Assembly: GCA_947167435.1 (NCBI GenBank)
Contig: CAMVIC010000065.1
Coordinates: 1 to 8,207, forward strand
Length of the DNA: 8,207 nucleotides
Source: an uncultured Clostridia bacterium
Lineage (GTDB): Bacteria > Bacillota_A > Clostridia > Oscillospirales > Oscillospiraceae
Direction: 5' to 3'
Part shown: piece by piece, positions 5,340-8,207 of the stretch
How positions within the stretch are numbered: position 1 is the first letter of the stretch
Layout: each line of letters opens with the position of its first letter
The notes under the pieces: model-generated
The model's input: the letters and a program-made list of their open reading frames with translations, nothing else
The model's database searches: none
What the model was told of the DNA's origin: nothing
Made by a program: the position numbers and the translations under genes

Positions 5340-7991
5340 ATGCGTGTGAAAAACGGAAAATGTATCCGCCGCTTAAGTGCGCGAACCTTGTGGGCGCAGC
5401 GAAAGCGAAATCTGATCGCGGCAGCTGCGATTGTTTTGACCACGATGCTCTTTACGGCCCTGTTTACCGTGGTGATGTCCCTTAACGCCAGCTACCAGAC
5501 CTATCAGTTCCGGCAGCTGGGCGGCTATAATCACGGTACCTTCAAGGAGGTAACCCAGCAGCAGGCTGCAGATATCAGCGCACATCGCCTGGTGAAGGAA
5601 ACAGGCATCCGAATTGTGGTCGGAACCACGGAAGAGGGCGTCTTTGCCAAAACCCCTGCCGAGATCAGCTATATGGATGAAAACTGCACCCGCTGGAGCT
5701 ATGCTCTGCCCACAACAGGGCGGCTCCCGACGTCCGGCAAAGAGATCACGATGGACACAAAAGCCTTGGATTTGCTGGGTGTGACGCCGGAACTGGGCGC
5801 TGAGATACCATTGAGCTTTACCCTCCATGACAAAACGCAGACCGGGCCGGAGATTACGGACACTTTCACGCTGGCAGGCTGGTGGGAATATGACGGCCTC
5901 ATGCCGGTCCACTATATCAATATTTCCCATGATTACGCAAAGCAGATGGAGGAACAGGGCCTGTCTGCCGGGATGAATCCCTTCCGGGCCGATCTGAACG
6001 TGATGATGGCGTCTTCCGTAGATATTCGCGGTCAGATGGAGCGGGTTGACACAGACCTTGGCTACACCTGGGAAGATCGAAACGCGGACAATGCGGTGCG
6101 TATCGGCGTCAACTGGGGCTACACCACGTCACAGCTCGGTGCAGGCCTGGATGCGGGAACCATCGTCGCCATTGCAGCGTTTCTGATTCTGGTGATCGTC
6201 ACCGGATACCTGATCATCTACAACATTTTCCAGATTTCCGTTGCGGGAGATATCCGCTATTACGGGCTGCTGAAAACCATCGGCGTGACGCCGCGGCAGC
6301 TTCGCCGCATCATCCGTCTTCAGGCGCTGACGCTGTGCGCCGTCGGTATTCCTGTCGGCCTTCTTCTCGGCTTCGGCATCGGGGCACTGGTGATGCCCGC
6401 GGTTATCGCCACCAGCTCCCTCAGCGGCTCAGCGCTGACCGTCAGTGCGTCTCCGCTGATCTTTCTCCTCTCTGCCCTCTTCGCACTCGCAACGGTTCTG
6501 CTCTCCTGTGCCAGGCCCGGCAGACAGGCCGGCCGAGTCTCTCCGGTGGAAGCGAGCCGGTATACGGAGGGCTCCTCCGTCAAAAAAAAGCGCCCCGGCA
6601 GACGGGGCGCCAAGGTCCATCAGATGGCCTGGGCCAATCTCGGCCGGAACCGGAGCAAAACTGTGCTGGTCGTGATCTCCCTCGCTTTGGCGGTCGTATT
6701 GCTGAACACACTGGTCTTATTCGCAGGCGGCTTTGATATGGAAAAGTATCTTGCTGCTCAGTCCTGTGCGGATTTTATTGTCAGCAGCCCGGATTATTTT
6801 CGCTCCAATCACGTTGCAGAGGAATACCTGCCCGAGGGGCTCCTTGCGGAACTGAAGGCACAGACGGAAGCATCCCTGGCCGGATTCGGTTATCGGAATA
6901 CGGGAGCCTCTGCTGCCTGGATGTCAAAGAACGCCTGGCTCATGGATAACTCGTATTTTTATGGGGCCGAACAGGCGGAACGGATGTATTCGATCCAGGA
7001 GCATCGGGGCGATACTGCTCTGCAGATCATCACAATCGAGGGCCTGGACGACGCTCTGCTTGACAAGCTGGTCCTGCTTGATGGCGATCTGGCACCGCTG
7101 CACGACACGGACGGCCATTATATTGCCGTCTCAGCGGTTCTGGATGACTACGGAAATCTGGAGAAGCCGGAGTATTATCCGGCCGTCGGTGACACCCTGA
7201 TGCTATTTTATGGGAATAACATGCCCTATGTTGACAGTCGCAGCGGTGATTTGATTGATGAAAACACCCCGCCGGAATATATGAGAATAACGGCTCCCGA
7301 TAGTCATGAGGTGGATTATACCGTCTGCGCACTGGTGGCCATACCCCATTCCATGAGCTTTCGCTATCGGACTGTCGGCTATGAGGCGGTCCTTCCCGTC
7401 GAGGCGCTGGAACGGGACAGCGGCGTCCGGGCCCTTCCCCTCTTCTATCTTTTTGATACCCCGGACGAAGAGACCGAAGCCGCGGCAGAGCGGGTTTTGT
7501 CCGAGATGACCTCCGATCCCCTCTCCCCCCTGATGTATGAGAGCAAGGCAAGCCTCCGGGCGGATTTTGAGGGATTTAAGAAGCTGTTTCTGCTGCTGGG
7601 CGGAGCCTTGTGCGCGATCATCGGCCTGGTGGGGATGCTGAATTATATGAATGCAGTCATGACCGGTATCCTTTCCCGCCGCAGAGAGCTTGCCGTTTTG
7701 CAGGCGGTGGGTATGACGAATCGTCAGCTCAAAACGATGCTGATCTGTGAGGGCCTGTTTTATGCGCTGGCCTCCGGAATTCTGGCTCTGTTCCTTTCTG
7801 TTTTGCTGAACCCATTAATCGGGAAAGCACTGGAAAAAACCTTCTGGTTTTTCAGCTACCGGTTTACCGTCCTGCCCGCATTTGCCGCCGTTCCCCTCTT
7901 TGCGCTGCTTGGCTGTCTGATTCCGGCGCTGTTCTATCGCAGCGCAACGAAGCAAAGTGTCGTAGAACGCATTCGAAGCACGGACCAATAA
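5340..7991 (+). CDS. FtsX-type ABC transporter permease with two four-helix halves
   Basis: This is an 883-residue integral membrane permease. AAGGAGG (5326-5332), 7 nt before the ATG, supports the start. Predicted helices are at about 24-48, 274-298, 328-356, 370-390, 440-464, 747-772, 800-824 and 843-866. This gives a duplicated 1+3 helix pattern with large extracellular domains at about 49-272 and 465-745. Each half has an FtsX domain with its coupling-helix motif: RYYGLLKTIGVTPRQLRRII at 306-325, and RRELAVLQAVGMTNRQL at 781-797. The terminal segments SPVEASRY and SVVERIRS also repeat. A basic cytoplasmic linker (about 410-427, VKKKRPGRRG) joins the halves. It surely pairs with the ATPase encoded just upstream. 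The two-component genes nearby suggest antimicrobial peptide or envelope-stress resistance or sensing, but the two-domain layout differs from BceB (ten helices, one large loop). Substrate and direction are unknown. Confidence 0.93.
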   Translation: MRVKNGKCIRRLSARTLWAQRKRNLIAAAAIVLTTMLFTALFTVVMSLNASYQTYQFRQLGGYNHGTFKEVTQQQAADISAHRLVKETGIRIVVGTTEEGVFAKTPAEISYMDENCTRWSYALPTTGRLPTSGKEITMDTKALDLLGVTPELGAEIPLSFTLHDKTQTGPEITDTFTLAGWWEYDGLMPVHYINISHDYAKQMEEQGLSAGMNPFRADLNVMMASSVDIRGQMERVDTDLGYTWEDRNADNAVRIGVNWGYTTSQLGAGLDAGTIVAIAAFLILVIVTGYLIIYNIFQISVAGDIRYYGLLKTIGVTPRQLRRIIRLQALTLCAVGIPVGLLLGFGIGALVMPAVIATSSLSGSALTVSASPLIFLLSALFALATVLLSCARPGRQAGRVSPVEASRYTEGSSVKKKRPGRRGAKVHQMAWANLGRNRSKTVLVVISLALAVVLLNTLVLFAGGFDMEKYLAAQSCADFIVSSPDYFRSNHVAEEYLPEGLLAELKAQTEASLAGFGYRNTGASAAWMSKNAWLMDNSYFYGAEQAERMYSIQEHRGDTALQIITIEGLDDALLDKLVLLDGDLAPLHDTDGHYIAVSAVLDDYGNLEKPEYYPAVGDTLMLFYGNNMPYVDSRSGDLIDENTPPEYMRITAPDSHEVDYTVCALVAIPHSMSFRYRTVGYEAVLPVEALERDSGVRALPLFYLFDTPDEETEAAAERVLSEMTSDPLSPLMYESKASLRADFEGFKKLFLLLGGALCAIIGLVGMLNYMNAVMTGILSRRRELAVLQAVGMTNRQLKTMLICEGLFYALASGILALFLSVLLNPLIGKALEKTFWFFSYRFTVLPAFAAVPLFALLGCLIPALFYRSATKQSVVERIRSTDQ
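6582..6610 (-). terminator. Intrinsic-terminator-like element on the antisense strand inside the permease gene
   Basis: On the minus strand GCGCCCCG (6603-6610) and CGGGGCGC (6590-6597) form a perfect 8-bp GC stem with a 5-nt loop, directly followed by eight T (6582-6589). This has every hallmark of a Rho-independent terminator for a transcript antisense to the permease. No antisense promoter or gene was identified. The same bases encode the linker KKKRPGRRGA on the plus strand, so it may be fortuitous. Confidence 0.4.
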
Positions 7992-7993
7992 AC

Positions 7994-8112
7994 TGCCCGG
8001 GCAATTCAAATCCGTGCCATGCTTCAAGCTTGCATGGGGCGGGCTTGGGAGGGGATTGGATATTCCCTCCCAACATTTGAGCGAAGCGGATAATCGCCAG
8101 CCGCAGGCTGGC
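7994..8112. repeat. Cluster of inverted repeats downstream of the permease gene
   Basis: Between the permease stop and the terminator lie a 10-bp palindrome TGCCCGGGCA (7994-8003), a CCATGC/GCATGG hairpin (about 8017-8037), a strong stem TTGGGAGGG (8045-8053) with CCCTCCCAA (8065-8073), and a GCCAGCC-gca-GGCTGGC hairpin (8096-8112). None has a T-run. No credible gene is present here: the minus-strand open frames across it run through the tRNA and look spurious. It could be a 3'-end stabilising structure or a copy of an intergenic repeat family. Confidence 0.5.
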
Positions 8113-8157
8113 CACCAAAAAGGAGAGAATCCGATCAGGATTCTCTCCTTTTTGGTG
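8113..8157. terminator. Bidirectional intrinsic terminator (permease operon and tRNA-Leu)
   Basis: A perfect 20-bp inverted repeat (8113-8132 and 8138-8157) with a 5-nt loop GATCA has A5 on one flank of the GGAGAGAATCC core and T5 on the other. Transcripts from either side therefore meet a GC-containing hairpin followed by U5. On the plus strand it ends the ABC transcript. On the minus strand it begins right at the CCA end of the tRNA-Leu gene and would terminate it. Confidence 0.8.
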
Positions 8158-8207
8158 CCGGTGGTGGGACTCGAACCCACACGATGTCGCCATCGGCGGA
8201 TTTTGAA
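8153..8207 (-). tRNA. tRNA-Leu (anticodon CAA), 3' part only
   Basis: Read on the minus strand, the window edge starts in the anticodon loop TTCAAAA, giving anticodon CAA (8203-8205) for the UUG leucine codon. It continues with the 3' anticodon-stem strand TCCGC and a long variable arm (CGATG-GCGA-CATCG) typical of class II tRNAs. Then come a T-arm GTGGG-TTCGAGT-CCCAC (8164-8180), the acceptor strand CACCGGC, discriminator A, and an encoded CCA ending at 8153. The D-arm and 5' acceptor strand lie outside the window. Confidence 0.92.

Noticed and set aside
7815..8193. Two long minus-strand open frames across the permease end and the tRNA
   Set aside because: They read through the antisense of the conserved permease 3' end, the terminator and the tRNA-Leu gene. 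The start segment (CGFESHHRHQ) is simply translated tRNA sequence, a common spurious prediction.
8153..8207. tRNA-Leu 3' end as an integration (att) site
   Set aside because: tRNA 3' ends are frequent att sites, but no integrase gene, second att copy or foreign-looking DNA is visible in the window.

Overview
The window looks like chromosomal DNA from a moderately GC-rich Clostridia-type Firmicute, probably a gut anaerobe. This rests on strong AAGGAGG-like ribosome binding sites, OmpR/HK/ABC gene order, intrinsic terminators with U-tracts, an ECF-type S component and a CCA-encoding tRNA. It is an inference from style, not a taxonomic assignment. I see no transposase, integrase, phage gene or CRISPR array.

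Left part (about 1-2564), all on the minus strand. Furthest downstream is the start of a small membrane protein that looks like an ECF transporter S component; it runs off the left edge. Its ATG overlaps the stop of the gene before it (ATGA). That gene (317-1636) encodes a three-domain protein: an N-terminal XRE-type helix-turn-helix, a P-loop kinase/GTPase-like domain resembling animal TTD14 (AAA_28, NadR-kinase-like), and a C-terminal CYTH triphosphate-tunnel domain. A plausible but unproven reading is a substrate-uptake and phosphorylation module with built-in regulation. Upstream of it, also on the minus strand, is a SWIM zinc-finger protein whose start should be moved to 2564.

Right part (2762-7991), plus strand: a four-gene antimicrobial-peptide/envelope-stress type module. 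A promoter precedes an OmpR-family response regulator and a short histidine kinase with a single membrane helix and no sensory domain; the pair ends in a terminator. After a 240-bp gap rich in stem-loops, the last of which is a terminator-like hairpin just before the ribosome binding site, come an ABC ATPase and an 883-residue FtsX-type permease with two four-helix halves and two large extracellular domains. By analogy with BceRS-BceAB-type systems the transporter may serve as the sensor for the kinase, and the regulator may act on the ABC promoter or leader. The permease architecture is not the BceB one, so substrate and sensing mode are open.

Right edge (7992-8207): a run of hairpins ending in a 20-bp perfect inverted repeat that can terminate transcription from both sides, then the 3' part of a minus-strand tRNA-Leu(CAA) cut by the window edge.

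The least ordinary observations are the HTH-TTD14-CYTH fusion coupled to an S component, the structured leader/attenuator before the ABC genes, and an in-frame A AAA AAG slippery heptamer plus GC hairpin in the permease linker. On the other strand the same sequence is a textbook intrinsic terminator.
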